Of a stretch of DNA of 64,000 bases, positions 1 through 8,654 are shown in pieces. The position numbers and the translations under genes were made by a program. This DNA comes from Kribbella italica (GTDB lineage Bacteria > Actinomycetota > Actinomycetes > Propionibacteriales > Kribbellaceae). Below the pieces are notes generated by a model, which ran no database searches, was not told the origin of the DNA, and was given only the letters and a program-made list of their open reading frames with translations. Position 1 is the stretch's first letter, and the number at the start of each line of letters is the position of its first letter. Location: the NCBI RefSeq assembly GCF_014205135.1, contig NZ_JACHMY010000001.1, positions 4,960,001-5,024,000 of the forward strand. The letters run 5' to 3'.

Positions 1-40
1 CGATCCGATGACGCAACTTCGAGAGCTGTGGACAACAACC

Positions 41-68
41 GCAAAGCTAGTTTGCAAAATAGCTTTGC
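41..68. promoter_or_regulatory. Palindromic operator of the ArsR-type regulator
   Basis: Arms GCAAAGCTA (41-49) and TAGCTTTGC (60-68) are exact reverse complements, and a TTTGCAAA core (51-58) shares the same centre. Only one base pair (50/59) breaks the 28-bp dyad. A second TTTGCAAA lies at 64-71. The site ends 31 bp before the preferred start of the regulator gene, which fits autoregulation of the regulator-exporter pair. The symmetry is directly visible; who binds it is inferred. Confidence 0.65.
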
Positions 69-99
69 AAAGATGATTTGTAGTTCTAGAGTCAGCATC

Positions 100-663
100 A
101 TGAGTGACGACAACGTCCAGCTGGACGGCCGGGTCCTGCGGGCCCTGGCGCACCCGATGCGCAACCGCATCGTCGGCCTGTTGCGGATCCACGGCCCGCA
201 GACCGCCACCACGCTGGCCGGGCGGCTCGGGGTCAACACCGGCGCCACCAGCTACCACCTGCGCCAGCTCGCCGAGGCCGGGCTGGTGGAGGACGACGAG
301 AGCCGCGGCAACGCCCGGGACCGGTGGTGGAAGGCGTCGCACCAGAGCACCGAGTTCGACGCCGCCGCACTGCTGCAGACCGAGCCGGAGCTCACGATGG
401 GCTTCCTGCACGGCGTCGGCCAGACCTACGCCGAGAACATGTTCCGCGCGATCAACGGCTGGCAGACGCTGGAGCCGGAGTGGCGCGAGGCGACGATGCT
501 GTCCGACTGGGCCTTCCACCTGACGCCGGACCAGGCCAAGGCCCTCAACGGCGAGCTGCTGGCCGTGTTCGAGAAGTACCGGACGGACCTGACCCAGCCG
601 GCTCCGGAGGGCACCGAGAAGGTCACCGTCCAGATCCAGACCTTCCCCTGGGAGCAGCAATGA
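100..663 (+). CDS. ArsR/HTH_20 family transcriptional regulator
   Basis: A 187-residue DNA-binding regulator. A winged helix-turn-helix occupies roughly residues 8-75 (LAHPMRNRIVGLL, then TATTLAGRLGV, then TSYHLRQLAEAGLV), typical of ArsR-type repressors. The C-terminal half resembles the effector/dimerisation part of HTH_20 proteins. No cysteine metal-site motif is visible, so a metal sensor is unlikely. I chose the ATG at 100 because homologous sequence starts there. The upstream in-frame GTG at 28 would place the operator palindrome inside the coding region. The stop overlaps the ATG of the MFS gene (ATGA), so the two are translationally coupled. The likely role is repression of that exporter; the ligand is unknown. 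Confidence 0.85.
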   Translation: MSDDNVQLDGRVLRALAHPMRNRIVGLLRIHGPQTATTLAGRLGVNTGATSYHLRQLAEAGLVEDDESRGNARDRWWKASHQSTEFDAAALLQTEPELTMGFLHGVGQTYAENMFRAINGWQTLEPEWREATMLSDWAFHLTPDQAKALNGELLAVFEKYRTDLTQPAPEGTEKVTVQIQTFPWEQQ

Positions 664-1997
664 GCACCCAGCAAGCCAGTACGCCGTACAGGGCGCCGCT
701 GATCGCGTTCCTGATCGCCAACGTGGTGTCGGTCTGCGGCACGCGCGTGAGCACGATCGCGATCCCCTGGTTCGTGCTGATGAGTACGGGGTCGCCGGTC
801 AAGACCGGTGTGGTCGCGCTGGCGGAGATGCTGCCGCTGGTGCTCAGCAAAGCGCTCGGCGGGCCGCTGATCGATCGGATCGGGCCGAAGCGGGTCAGCG
901 TCACCACGGACACCGCCAGCCTGGTGGTCGTTGCACTCATCCCGTTGCTGCATCACCTGCAGGCGTTGAGCTTCCCGGTCCTGCTGGTCCTGGTCGCGGT
1001 CGCGGGTGCGCTGCGAGGGCCGGGCGATGCTGCGAAGGGAACGCTGATCCCGGACATCGCGGCGGCGGCCAAGACTCCGCTGGAGCGGGTGACCGGGCTG
1101 GAGAGTACGACGGAGCGGCTCGCGGGGTTCATCGCGTTCGCGGTGGCGGGGGCGTTGATCGCGCTGGTCGGGGAGGCGAACGCGCTGATCATCGACGCGC
1201 TGTCGTTCGGGCTGTGTGCGTTGCTGATCCAGCGCTGGATCCCTGGCAGGCATGCGGACCAGGACCAGAGCCAGAGCACCACGAGTGAAGGAGCCGAAGG
1301 TCAGGCCGTCGAGGGCCGGTACTTGGAGCGTTTGCGGGAGGGCTGGCAGTTCCTGAGGGGCGACAAGTTGCTGCTGTCCCTGATCATCATGATCGCGATC
1401 ACGAACCTGCTCGACGCAGCCTTCTCGGTGGTGCTGCTGCCCGTCTGGATCAGGGACCACGGCTACGGCCCCGAGCACTTCAGCCTGGTGCTCGCCGTCT
1501 TCAGCCTGTCGGCCACCCTCTTCGCCCTGGTCGCGGCGGCGGTCGGCGAGCGGGTCCCGCGCAAGCTGGTCTTCACCGCGGCGTTCCTGATCTGCGGCGC
1601 CCCGCGTTTCCTCGTGATGGCGTTCGACAGTCCGCTGTGGAGCCTGATGGTGGTCTGCGCGATCGCCGGAGTCGGCGCCGGCTTCATCAACCCGGTGCTC
1701 GGCGCACTGTTCATCGAGCGGATCCCCCGCCCGCTCCTGGGCCGGGTCAACTCGCTCGGCGACGCCCTGGCCTGGACCGGCGTACCGCTGGGCGGTGTGG
1801 TCGCAGGAGCAGCCATCGCCGGCATCGGCATGGCTCCGGCGCTGCTCGCCGCCGGTGCCGTCTACTTCGCCGCCACCACGTCACCACTCGTCTTCGGCCG
1901 CGGCGAGAACTGGGGCGGGCGGCAACGGCACGCTAGTCCGAGTTCGGATCCTCCGGAAACAAAGGACCGTCAGGTGGCAGCTGCTTCATCGCAGTAG
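660..1997 (+). CDS. MFS transporter
   Basis: A 445-residue polytopic membrane protein of the major facilitator superfamily with about 12 hydrophobic segments and an MFS signature in the second loop region (LIDRIGPKRVSV). The central loop around residues 205-225 is hydrophilic, as usual between the two six-helix halves. The ATG at 660 overlaps the regulator stop codon, which fixes the start and indicates a two-gene operon with the ArsR-type regulator. Export of a small toxic compound is the usual role of such pairs, but the substrate cannot be read from sequence. The 3' end overlaps the next, convergent gene by 65 bp. Confidence 0.85.
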   Translation: MSTQQASTPYRAPLIAFLIANVVSVCGTRVSTIAIPWFVLMSTGSPVKTGVVALAEMLPLVLSKALGGPLIDRIGPKRVSVTTDTASLVVVALIPLLHHLQALSFPVLLVLVAVAGALRGPGDAAKGTLIPDIAAAAKTPLERVTGLESTTERLAGFIAFAVAGALIALVGEANALIIDALSFGLCALLIQRWIPGRHADQDQSQSTTSEGAEGQAVEGRYLERLREGWQFLRGDKLLLSLIIMIAITNLLDAAFSVVLLPVWIRDHGYGPEHFSLVLAVFSLSATLFALVAAAVGERVPRKLVFTAAFLICGAPRFLVMAFDSPLWSLMVVCAIAGVGAGFINPVLGALFIERIPRPLLGRVNSLGDALAWTGVPLGGVVAGAAIAGIGMAPALLAAGAVYFAATTSPLVFGRGENWGGRQRHASPSSDPPETKDRQVAAASSQ

Positions 1998-3036
1998 TCT
2001 CCACACTGGGCTCGGCCTCGCGCCGCAGCCGGTCGCGCTCGGCACCGAGCAGACCGAGCAGCACGAGGTCGAGCAGCATCCCACCGACCGCGGCGAACTG
2101 CGTCCCGGCGAACTGGAACACCTGAGTCACCAGCAGCGATACCAGTACGGCGAGCTCGAACAGCCGCACAGCCCGGGCGCGATCGCGTGCCCGCAGCCGC
2201 AGCGCCCCTCGCACGGTGAAGGTTGCCGACAGCACGCTCCCAGCAGCCACGCCCAGCACGGGGAAGTCCGTCAGCAGCTGCCCCCGGTCGAAGCGGATGC
2301 CTGCGGCGATCGCAGGAGCGCCCAGCGCCTGCACCACCAGTACGCCGACAGCAACGGCCGGCGCGTACGGATGCGTGGCCAGCCGGTCGAAGCCCCGCCG
2401 CACCGCCCGCCAGGCCGCGTCGACGGGTGCGGCCAGCTCCACCTCGTCCGGCTCGACCGCAGCGAGCAGTGCGCGCGTCTCACGCCGCCCGGCAACGTCC
2501 GACCCCACTTGGCGCAGCTGCTCCGACGCCTGGGCCAGCCGACGCCGGGACAGCCCACCGGCGACCCCCTCGACGGCGTGGTCGACCACGTTGGCCAGCT
2601 GCTCGCGTGGGTCGATCGGCCGCCGGGTGGTGACGAACCGGCTGCCCAGCACGATCAGCACGAACACGACGTACACGATCGCGGCGGTGGGTTGGTAGAA
2701 GTAATTGTTGTCCGACGTGACGAACTTGCCGACCTCGTCGATGAACAGGCCGAAGCCGACCCCGCCGACCAAGGCGGCCGCCGGGCGGACGACCGGGCCG
2801 ACGTACGCGAGCAGCAGGACGATGCTGACCAGCATCAGCAGGCCGCCGGGCAGCACGTGCGCGATGTGCAGGCCCTTGCCACCGATCTGCGGGTAGCCGC
2901 TGAGCTGCAGGATCAGCCGCGTGATCAGCACAGTCGCCACCCCGGACACCACGAAGGTCGTCAGGTGCTCGCCGCTGCGGACGTTGCGGACCAGCCCCGC
3001 CCTCATCAGGTACGGCGACCGCGTCGGGGTGCTCAT
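1933..3036 (-). CDS. Multi-pass membrane protein of unknown function
   Basis: A 367-residue protein with about four hydrophobic segments in the N-terminal 140 residues (around ATVLITRLILQL, LMLVSIVLLLAYVG, AAALVGGVGFGLFIDEVGKF and IVYVVFVLIVL). A soluble helical middle follows (REQLANVVDHAVEGVAGGLSRRR), then about four more segments. The acidic/basic motif GFGLFIDEVGKF inside a membrane helix and the following DNNYFYQP look like a conserved family signature. I do not recognise the family name. The start at the ATG of MSTPTRSPY is preferred because the longer reading frame upstream is non-membrane, low-complexity sequence. It overlaps the upstream MFS gene tail to tail. Confidence 0.75.
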   Translation of the reverse strand: MSTPTRSPYLMRAGLVRNVRSGEHLTTFVVSGVATVLITRLILQLSGYPQIGGKGLHIAHVLPGGLLMLVSIVLLLAYVGPVVRPAAALVGGVGFGLFIDEVGKFVTSDNNYFYQPTAAIVYVVFVLIVLGSRFVTTRRPIDPREQLANVVDHAVEGVAGGLSRRRLAQASEQLRQVGSDVAGRRETRALLAAVEPDEVELAAPVDAAWRAVRRGFDRLATHPYAPAVAVGVLVVQALGAPAIAAGIRFDRGQLLTDFPVLGVAAGSVLSATFTVRGALRLRARDRARAVRLFELAVLVSLLVTQVFQFAGTQFAAVGGMLLDLVLLGLLGAERDRLRREAEPSVETTAMKQLPPDGPLFPEDPNSD

Positions 3037-3055
3037 GGCGGGCCAGGGTAGCCCG

Positions 3056-3142
3056 TCAGCGCGTGAGCGAGGCGACCACCACGATGGCGACGAGGGCCAG
3101 TAGTACGACAGAGGTGACGAGCCGTCGGGTCCGGGGGTCCAC
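3056..3142 (-). CDS. Small single-span membrane peptide (28 aa)
   Basis: GTG at 3142 to TGA at 3056 encodes 28 residues beginning VDPRTRRLVTSVV. A basic head (RTRR) is followed by an unbroken hydrophobic stretch (LVTSVVLLALVAIVVVASL) and a final TR. This charge and hydropathy pattern is a classic inside-positive single transmembrane peptide. It begins 4 bp after the stop of the acyltransferase gene on the same strand, so it could be translated by reinitiation. The nearest GGAGG lies about 20 bases upstream, so there is no well-placed ribosome site. Function is unknown and expression is unproven. Confidence 0.45.
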   Translation of the reverse strand: MDPRTRRLVTSVVLLALVAIVVVASLTR

Positions 3143-3146
3143 CGGC

Positions 3147-4832
3147 TCAGGCTAGTAGATGACCTCCGGGCGGCGTGACCAGCGGGTCGGGCCGGTGGAC
3201 ACCGCGGGGCTTGTAGCCGAGGGGTTCCGCGGTGCCGAGGTAGTCGGCGAGCAGCCAGATGACGGCCAGCCACATCTCAGTGCCCTGGAGTCCGGGGATC
3301 GACCGGTCGTCGGTGCCGTCCGGGGCGAAGGCGAAGCCCTCGCCGTCGACCCAGCGGTCCAGGAGGCCGTCCAGGATCTCCCGGGCCCAGCGCTCGCCTT
3401 CGGCGCGTCCGTACGCCGTCTGCTTGCCGGCCAGCCAGAGGGGGTGGATGACATCGAGCACGTTGCAGGAGTTGTAGCCGTCGCCGGAGAAGGCCGTGCG
3501 GTCCTGGGCGTGGGTGAGCACGGTCTTGATCGCCTGCTCCGGGTACGGCAGGGGCAGGCCGAACTGGGCGTACGTGCCACGGGTGAGCCGGTAGAACCCG
3601 TTGACGACCTGCAGCCAGCCGTCGTCGGGGTGGTGGTTGCCCCAGGCGCCGGTCGCCGGGTCGGCCCGGGTGGTCAGCCAGCCGAAGGTGGTGAAGAACG
3701 TGTCGCCGGGGTCGACGTCGTGGTCGTAGATGTTCCGGGCCATCGCGGTGCCCAGGGCGTCGAGTCCGCTGCCGGCGCTCCACGAGTTCCTTGCCCACGG
3801 CAACGCGTCGAGCTTGGCGGGCAGGTCGGTGGGCAGGACGATGGGGTGCTCGAAGCTGCTGCCGAGGAGCTGGAGGGCGTAGCCGGCGCAGAGGATGTGG
3901 TAGCTGGCCGCGCCCTGGAGGACGCTCAGGCCGGTGAAGTCGGGCTTGTCGTCGCCCGCCAGGTCGCCCGGTGCGAGCAGGCCGGTCGCCGGGTCCTGGC
4001 GGGAGCGGAGACGGCGGATCAGGTCGTCGGCGGTGTGGCCCTCCGGCGTACGGCGGAGGAGGAGGTCGGAGATCTCGACGGCGTCGCACCAGGGGCGGAT
4101 CGCGGGCTCGGCGTCGATGCCGGGACGGTCGATGAAGCGGTCGCCGTCGTACGAGCGGGCCAGTACGTCGCCGACCTGGTCGCGGGCGCGGGAGGCGAAG
4201 GCGGCCAAGCGTTCGGGCAGGTCGGTACTTGTCCGGAGACTGGCGGACGCCGGGGAGGCGGCGGCCGGGCGGGACGCGGCTGGTTCCCGCCGGTCGCGCA
4301 GGACGCGGGCGGGGTTGCCGGCGGCGATCGACCAGGCGGGGACGTCCTTGGTGACCACCGCGCCGGCGCCGATGATGCTGTGCGGGCCGATCGTGACGCC
4401 GTCCAGGACGATCGCGTTCGAGCCGATCCAGACGTCGTCACCGACAGTGATGCCGAGCGCGGTGTGCGGCTGGCGGAAGATCGGCTGGTCGGTCCGGCCG
4501 CTGCCGTGGTTGAAGGCCAGCAGCGACGTGTGCGCGCCGATCCGGACACCGTCACCGATGGTGATCTTGCCGCGGACCACGGCGTACGGGTTGACCGTGG
4601 AGTCCGCGCCGAGGCTGACCTCGCCGGTCACGTAGCTGTTCGCGGCCAGGTACGACCGCTCGCCCATGCGGAGTTCGTCACAGAAGACGGCCGCCGTCGA
4701 CGCGATGTACACATCCTCGGCGAGCTCGACCTTTCCGCCCAGCTCCCGGTGGCGTTCGGCCTGCTCGGCACGCTCCTCGGCGGTGGCACGGCGGGCGTAC
4801 TCCCAGGGCAGGAAATCCAGGCGATCGACCAT
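3147..4832 (-). CDS. Hexapeptide-repeat acyltransferase fused to a helical (alpha/alpha-toroid-like) domain
   Basis: A 561-residue two-domain protein. Residues about 35-185 form a left-handed beta-helix acyltransferase: repeated hexads such as ADSTVNPYAVVRGKITIGDGVRIG, then HTSLLAFNHGSG with the likely catalytic histidine, and the closing IIGAGAVVTKDVPAWSIAAGNPARV typical of maltose/galactoside O-acetyltransferases. Residues about 215-545 are a separate tryptophan-rich helical domain (WSAGSGLDALGTAMARN, WGNHHPDDGWLQVVNGFYRL, GYNSCNVLDVIHPLWLAGK) resembling alpha/alpha-barrel glycan-handling domains. Its fold is my inference. Neighbours are a divergent LacI regulator and a sugar importer, so acetylation of a glycan or sugar is plausible. 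Confidence 0.75.
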   Translation of the reverse strand: MVDRLDFLPWEYARRATAEERAEQAERHRELGGKVELAEDVYIASTAAVFCDELRMGERSYLAANSYVTGEVSLGADSTVNPYAVVRGKITIGDGVRIGAHTSLLAFNHGSGRTDQPIFRQPHTALGITVGDDVWIGSNAIVLDGVTIGPHSIIGAGAVVTKDVPAWSIAAGNPARVLRDRREPAASRPAAASPASASLRTSTDLPERLAAFASRARDQVGDVLARSYDGDRFIDRPGIDAEPAIRPWCDAVEISDLLLRRTPEGHTADDLIRRLRSRQDPATGLLAPGDLAGDDKPDFTGLSVLQGAASYHILCAGYALQLLGSSFEHPIVLPTDLPAKLDALPWARNSWSAGSGLDALGTAMARNIYDHDVDPGDTFFTTFGWLTTRADPATGAWGNHHPDDGWLQVVNGFYRLTRGTYAQFGLPLPYPEQAIKTVLTHAQDRTAFSGDGYNSCNVLDVIHPLWLAGKQTAYGRAEGERWAREILDGLLDRWVDGEGFAFAPDGTDDRSIPGLQGTEMWLAVIWLLADYLGTAEPLGYKPRGVHRPDPLVTPPGGHLLA

Positions 4833-4833
4833 G

Positions 4834-4847
4834 GGATAACGCTATCC
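4834..4847. promoter_or_regulatory. Possible LacI-type operator
   Basis: GGATA (4834-4838) and TATCC (4843-4847) are exact reverse complements around a central CG-containing ACGC. This is the symmetry seen in LacI-family operators. It lies 2 bp upstream of the acyltransferase ATG and about 80 bp from the divergent LacI gene. The palindrome is visible; the assignment is inference. Confidence 0.35.
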
Positions 4848-4929
4848 GTAACTCGGGACAGCCGCCTCACGACGGCCAGTCGCTGAGACGCGCTGCTACT
4901 CTCCGGGACATGCGGGGCGGGAGACACAG

Positions 4930-6012
4930 ATGATCGACACCGGGTCCTCGGACGGCGAGACCGCCGGCGACACCCCGGCCGGCGGTGCCGCACGCCCTGG
5001 CCGGCGGGTCACGATCAGCGACCTCGCCCGCCGCCTGGACATCTCGAAGGCCTCGGTCTCCTACGCGCTGAACGGGCGGTCCGGCGTCAGCGAGGAGACC
5101 CGGCGGCGGGTGCTCGAGCTGGCCGAGGAGCTCGGCTTCCACCCGAACTCGGCGGCCGTCGCGCTGTCCGCGAGCCGGACCCGGACGATCGGCATCGTGA
5201 TCGCCCGCGACCCGGCGCTGATCTCCACCGAGGCGTTCTACATGCGCACGCTGGTCGGCATCGAGCAGTACCTGAACGAGGTCGACTCCTCCCTGCTGCT
5301 GCGGCTGACCGGCGAGCACGGCGAGGACCTGGACGTCCTGCGGCGCTGGAGCCGGCAGGGCCGGGTGGACGGGTTCATCCTGTTCGACGAGCACCACGAG
5401 GACCCACGCATCCCGCTGCTGAAGGAGCTGGGCGTGCCCAGCGTCGTGGTCAGCTCCAACGCACCGGCGGACGGCGTCGGCCGGCTGATCAGCTCGCCGG
5501 AGGAGACCGTGGCGCTGCTGCTCGACCACCTGGTCGAGCTGGGCCACCGGGACATCGCCCACGTCAGCGGGCCGTTCCACTTCGTGCACGAGAAGCTCCG
5601 GGTGCAGCTTCTCCAGGAGCACGCCGTACGGCGGGGCATCCGCGTCCGGCACCACGAGGGCAGCTACCGGTACGAGGACGGCGCCGAGATCACGCGCCAG
5701 GTACTCACCGACGGCGACCGGCCGACCGCGCTGGTGCTCGGCAACGACCTGATGGCCGTGGCGGCGCTGCGGGTCGCCACCGAGCTCGGCACCGTCGTAC
5801 CGGACGAGCTGTCGATCGTGGCGTGGGACGACTCGCCCCTGTGCGAGCTGGCTCGGCCGGGGATCACGGCGGTCGACCAGCAGACGATGCAACGCGGCCG
5901 GGCGGCGGCCGACCTGCTGTTCCGGATCGCCGCCGGCGACCCTCAGCTGCATGTCGAGGCTCCCGGCGGGGTGCTGCGCACCCGCGAGTCCAGCGCTCGC
6001 GCGCCGTACTAG
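4930..6012 (+). CDS. LacI family transcriptional regulator
   Basis: A 360-residue sugar-responsive repressor. After a disordered Gly/Pro-rich N-terminus, the HTH begins near residue 27 (RVTISDLARRLDISKASVSYALNGRSGVS) with the hinge helix NSAAVALSASRTRTIGIV. A periplasmic-binding-protein-like effector domain follows to about residue 350 (VLGNDLMAVAALR, SIVAWDDSPLCELARPGITAV). A GGGAG ribosome site lies about 8 bases before the ATG. The gene lies immediately upstream of, and in the same direction as, the sugar ABC transporter genes and divergent from the acyltransferase. Twin AACCGGTT sites before the transporter genes are the likely targets. The inducing sugar is unknown. Confidence 0.92.
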   Translation: MIDTGSSDGETAGDTPAGGAARPGRRVTISDLARRLDISKASVSYALNGRSGVSEETRRRVLELAEELGFHPNSAAVALSASRTRTIGIVIARDPALISTEAFYMRTLVGIEQYLNEVDSSLLLRLTGEHGEDLDVLRRWSRQGRVDGFILFDEHHEDPRIPLLKELGVPSVVVSSNAPADGVGRLISSPEETVALLLDHLVELGHRDIAHVSGPFHFVHEKLRVQLLQEHAVRRGIRVRHHEGSYRYEDGAEITRQVLTDGDRPTALVLGNDLMAVAALRVATELGTVVPDELSIVAWDDSPLCELARPGITAVDQQTMQRGRAAADLLFRIAAGDPQLHVEAPGGVLRTRESSARAPY

Positions 6013-6170
6013 ACCACCACCGCGCGCCGTACAGACCACCACAGCGGGCCGTACCAGACCGAACCGCAACACGGCCGCAACCGCACCTTGCGCACTCGTG
6101 CGCGAAGCTGCCGATAACCCGCAGCCGGTTCCGTTCTGGTCACGGACCAGTAACGAACACGACCCGACTG

Positions 6171-6201
6171 AACCGGTTAGGGTTTACCAACTTAACCGGT
6201 T
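6171..6201. promoter_or_regulatory. Twin LacI-type operators AACCGGTT
   Basis: Two identical 8-bp palindromes AACCGGTT at 6171-6178 and 6194-6201, 23 bp apart start to start, lie about 70-100 bp before the solute-binding-protein gene. A central CG step in a short AT-flanked palindrome is typical of LacI-family sites. The spacing of about two helical turns suggests cooperative binding. The remainder of the 6013-6271 gap shows no gene. Confidence 0.6.
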
Positions 6202-6271
6202 AGGCCACTCTGGGCCCTAACAACCAGCCTCCGCTCCCTGCCGGAGGCTCGATGGGACGAGGGAGTCCGAC

Positions 6272-7588
6272 GTGAGACTGCGTTCGTTTGTAGCCGCAGT
6301 AGCGGTGTCCGCCCTGGGAATCAGCCTGGCCGCCTGTGGTGGCAGCGACTCCGGTGATTCCTCCGGCGGTGGTGGCGGTGACGCCACGCTGACCTACTGG
6401 GCCAGCAACCAGGGCACCAGCCTGGACAACGACAAGCAGGTCCTGACCCCGGTACTGGAGAAGTTCACCCAGGAGACCGGCGTGAAGGTCAACCTGGAGG
6501 TGATCGGCTGGAACGACCTGCAGACCCGGATCCAGACCGCGATCACCTCCGGCCAGGCCCCGGACGTGGTGAACATCGGCAACACCTGGGCCGCCTCGCT
6601 GCAGGCGACCGACGCGTTCCTGCCGTTCGACGGCGACGCGATGACGGCGATCGGCGGGAAGGACAAGTTCGTGCCGACGGCTCTGGCGACCGGCGGCAAG
6701 GAAGGCACCGACCCGACCTCGGTCCCGCTCTACGGTCTGGCCTACGGCCTGTACTACAACAAGGCGATGTTCGCCGCGGCCGGCCTGCAGCCGCCGAAGA
6801 CCTGGGAGGAGATGGTCACCGCCGCGCAGAAGCTGACCGTCCCCGCCAAGAAGCAGTGGGGCATGGCGCTGGCGGCCGGCAGCTACACCGAGAACGTGCA
6901 CTTCGCGTTCATCAACGCCGCGCAGAACAAGGCCGACTGGTTCGACGCCGACGGCAAGCCGACCTTCACCGGTGACGGCAACGTGCAGGGCGTGCTGCGC
7001 TACCTCGACCTGATGCAGAAGGACAAGGTCGCCAACCCCTCGAACGCCCAGTACGACAACGGCACCAAGTCGGTGAACGACTTCGCGACCAAGAAGGTCG
7101 CGATGGTGATCAACCAGAACAACGCCAACTCCTCGATCGTTGCCAACGGCATGAAGGCCGGCGAGTACGGCGTCGTGCCGTTCCCGGCCCCGGCCGCCGG
7201 CGAGCAGGTGGCCAGCCACGTGGCCGGTATCAACCTGTCGGTGTTCAAGAACACCAAGAACAAGGACGCGGCGCTGAAGTTCGTCAAGTACATGACCGAC
7301 GGCGGCACCCAGACCACGCTGGGCAAGCCGTTCGCCTCCCTGCCGGTACTCAAGGACGCCAAGCCGGCCTTCACCACCGACGCGGCGGAGGCGGCGACGT
7401 TCTCCGACATCTACAACACCAAGTCCAAGCCGCTGCCGCTGGTACCGGCCGAGGACCAGTTCGAGTCCACCGTGGGCAAGGCGATGAACGGCATGTTCGC
7501 CAAGATCGCCACCGGTGGGACCGTGTCCGCCGACGACGTCAAGGCGGCACTGAAGACCGCCGAGGACCAGGTGGCCGCGAGCAGCTGA
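6272..7588 (+). CDS. Sugar ABC transporter substrate-binding lipoprotein
   Basis: A 438-residue extracellular solute-binding protein of the CUT1 type. The N-terminal signal peptide ends in the lipobox LAAC (Cys about 22), followed by a Gly/Ser linker. The mature part has the bilobed pattern of family 1 binding proteins (VNLEVIGWNDLQTRIQTAI, APDVVNIGNTWAA, YGLAYGLYYNKAMF, GMALAAGSYTEN). It is the first gene of a three-gene operon with two permeases and delivers its ligand to them at the outer face of the membrane. Start GTG at 6272 is preceded by GGGACGAGGGAG. The ligand is not deducible, though CUT1 systems carry mono- to oligosaccharides. Confidence 0.92.
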   Translation: MRLRSFVAAVAVSALGISLAACGGSDSGDSSGGGGGDATLTYWASNQGTSLDNDKQVLTPVLEKFTQETGVKVNLEVIGWNDLQTRIQTAITSGQAPDVVNIGNTWAASLQATDAFLPFDGDAMTAIGGKDKFVPTALATGGKEGTDPTSVPLYGLAYGLYYNKAMFAAAGLQPPKTWEEMVTAAQKLTVPAKKQWGMALAAGSYTENVHFAFINAAQNKADWFDADGKPTFTGDGNVQGVLRYLDLMQKDKVANPSNAQYDNGTKSVNDFATKKVAMVINQNNANSSIVANGMKAGEYGVVPFPAPAAGEQVASHVAGINLSVFKNTKNKDAALKFVKYMTDGGTQTTLGKPFASLPVLKDAKPAFTTDAAEAATFSDIYNTKSKPLPLVPAEDQFESTVGKAMNGMFAKIATGGTVSADDVKAALKTAEDQVAASS

Positions 7589-7673
7589 CCGCGTGACCAG
7601 TGGCCCGGGCGAGTTCGTCCGGGCCACTGCCCGCGTCAGCCCACCATCCAGAAGACAGGAGGCGACTCCCGAG

Positions 7674-8654
7674 ATGTCCGTCGCCACACAGGAAGCGACG
7701 CCGGCCGCCGCGCGACCTGCGAAGAAGAAGAGCAAGCCCGGTCTCGAACGCCGGCCCGGTCTGAACCGGTGGCTTCCGTACCTCCTGCTGGCACCCGCGG
7801 TGCTGGCCGAACTGCTGATCCACATCATCCCGATGATCGTCGGGATCTGGATGAGCTTCGTGAAACTGACCAAGTTCTTCATCGCGAACTGGTCCGCCGC
7901 GCCCGCCGCCGGGCTCGGCAACTACAAGATCGCGCTCGACTTCGACAACGCCGTCGGTGAGGGCCTGCTGAAGTCGTTCGGTGTCACGGTGGTCTTCTCC
8001 CTCGTCACCGTCGCGCTCTCGTGGGTGCTCGGCATGGCCGCCGCGGTCGCGCTGCAGCCGCCGTTCAAGGGCCGTGCCATGCTCCGCACCCTGTTCCTGG
8101 TGCCGTACGCACTCCCGGCGTACGCCGGGATCCTGACCTGGAACTTCATGCTCCAGCGCGACACCGGCGCGGTGAACCACGTGCTCGAGCAGCTGCACCT
8201 CAGCGACGGCACCACGTTCTGGCTGATCGGCGGCAACGCGCTGGTCTCCCTGATCGCGGTGGCGACCTGGAAGCTGTGGACGTTCGCCTTCCTCACGCTG
8301 ATGGCCGGGCTCCAGAGCATTCCGGGCGACCTGTACGAGGCCGCCTCGGTGGACGGCGCCGGCAACCTGCGGCAGTGGCGCAACATCACGCTGCCGTCGC
8401 TGCGGCCGGTCAACCTGGTGCTCGTGCTGGTGCTGTTCCTGTGGACGTTCAGCGACTTCAACACGCCGTACGTGCTGTTCGGTACGGCGCAGCCGCCGGC
8501 CGGTGACCTGATCACGTTCCACATCTACAACGCGTCGTTCCTGACCTGGAACTTCGGCACCGGCGCCGCGATGTCGGTGCTGCTGCTGATCTTCTTGATG
8601 ATCGTCACCGGCATCTATCTGCTCGTCACCGGAAGGAGGTCGCGTCGTGCGTGA
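7674..8654 (+). CDS. Sugar ABC transporter permease (MalF-like)
   Basis: A 326-residue inner-membrane permease with about six transmembrane helices and the EAA loop YEAASVDGAGNLRQWRNITLPSL near residues 220-243, which docks the ATPase. A long basic N-terminus (KKKSKPGLERRPGLNR) precedes the first helix. The ATG at 7674 is chosen because ACAGGAGG sits a suitable distance upstream; an in-frame start at 7593 would add a proline-rich extension. It overlaps the next permease by 8 bp. Confidence 0.92.
   Translation: MSVATQEATPAAARPAKKKSKPGLERRPGLNRWLPYLLLAPAVLAELLIHIIPMIVGIWMSFVKLTKFFIANWSAAPAAGLGNYKIALDFDNAVGEGLLKSFGVTVVFSLVTVALSWVLGMAAAVALQPPFKGRAMLRTLFLVPYALPAYAGILTWNFMLQRDTGAVNHVLEQLHLSDGTTFWLIGGNALVSLIAVATWKLWTFAFLTLMAGLQSIPGDLYEAASVDGAGNLRQWRNITLPSLRPVNLVLVLVLFLWTFSDFNTPYVLFGTAQPPAGDLITFHIYNASFLTWNFGTGAAMSVLLLIFLMIVTGIYLLVTGRRSRRA

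Noticed and set aside
4867..6072. Long minus-strand open frame opposite the LacI gene
   Set aside because: High-GC shadow frame; composition is Arg/Pro/Val-rich without motifs, while the plus strand encodes a complete LacI protein.
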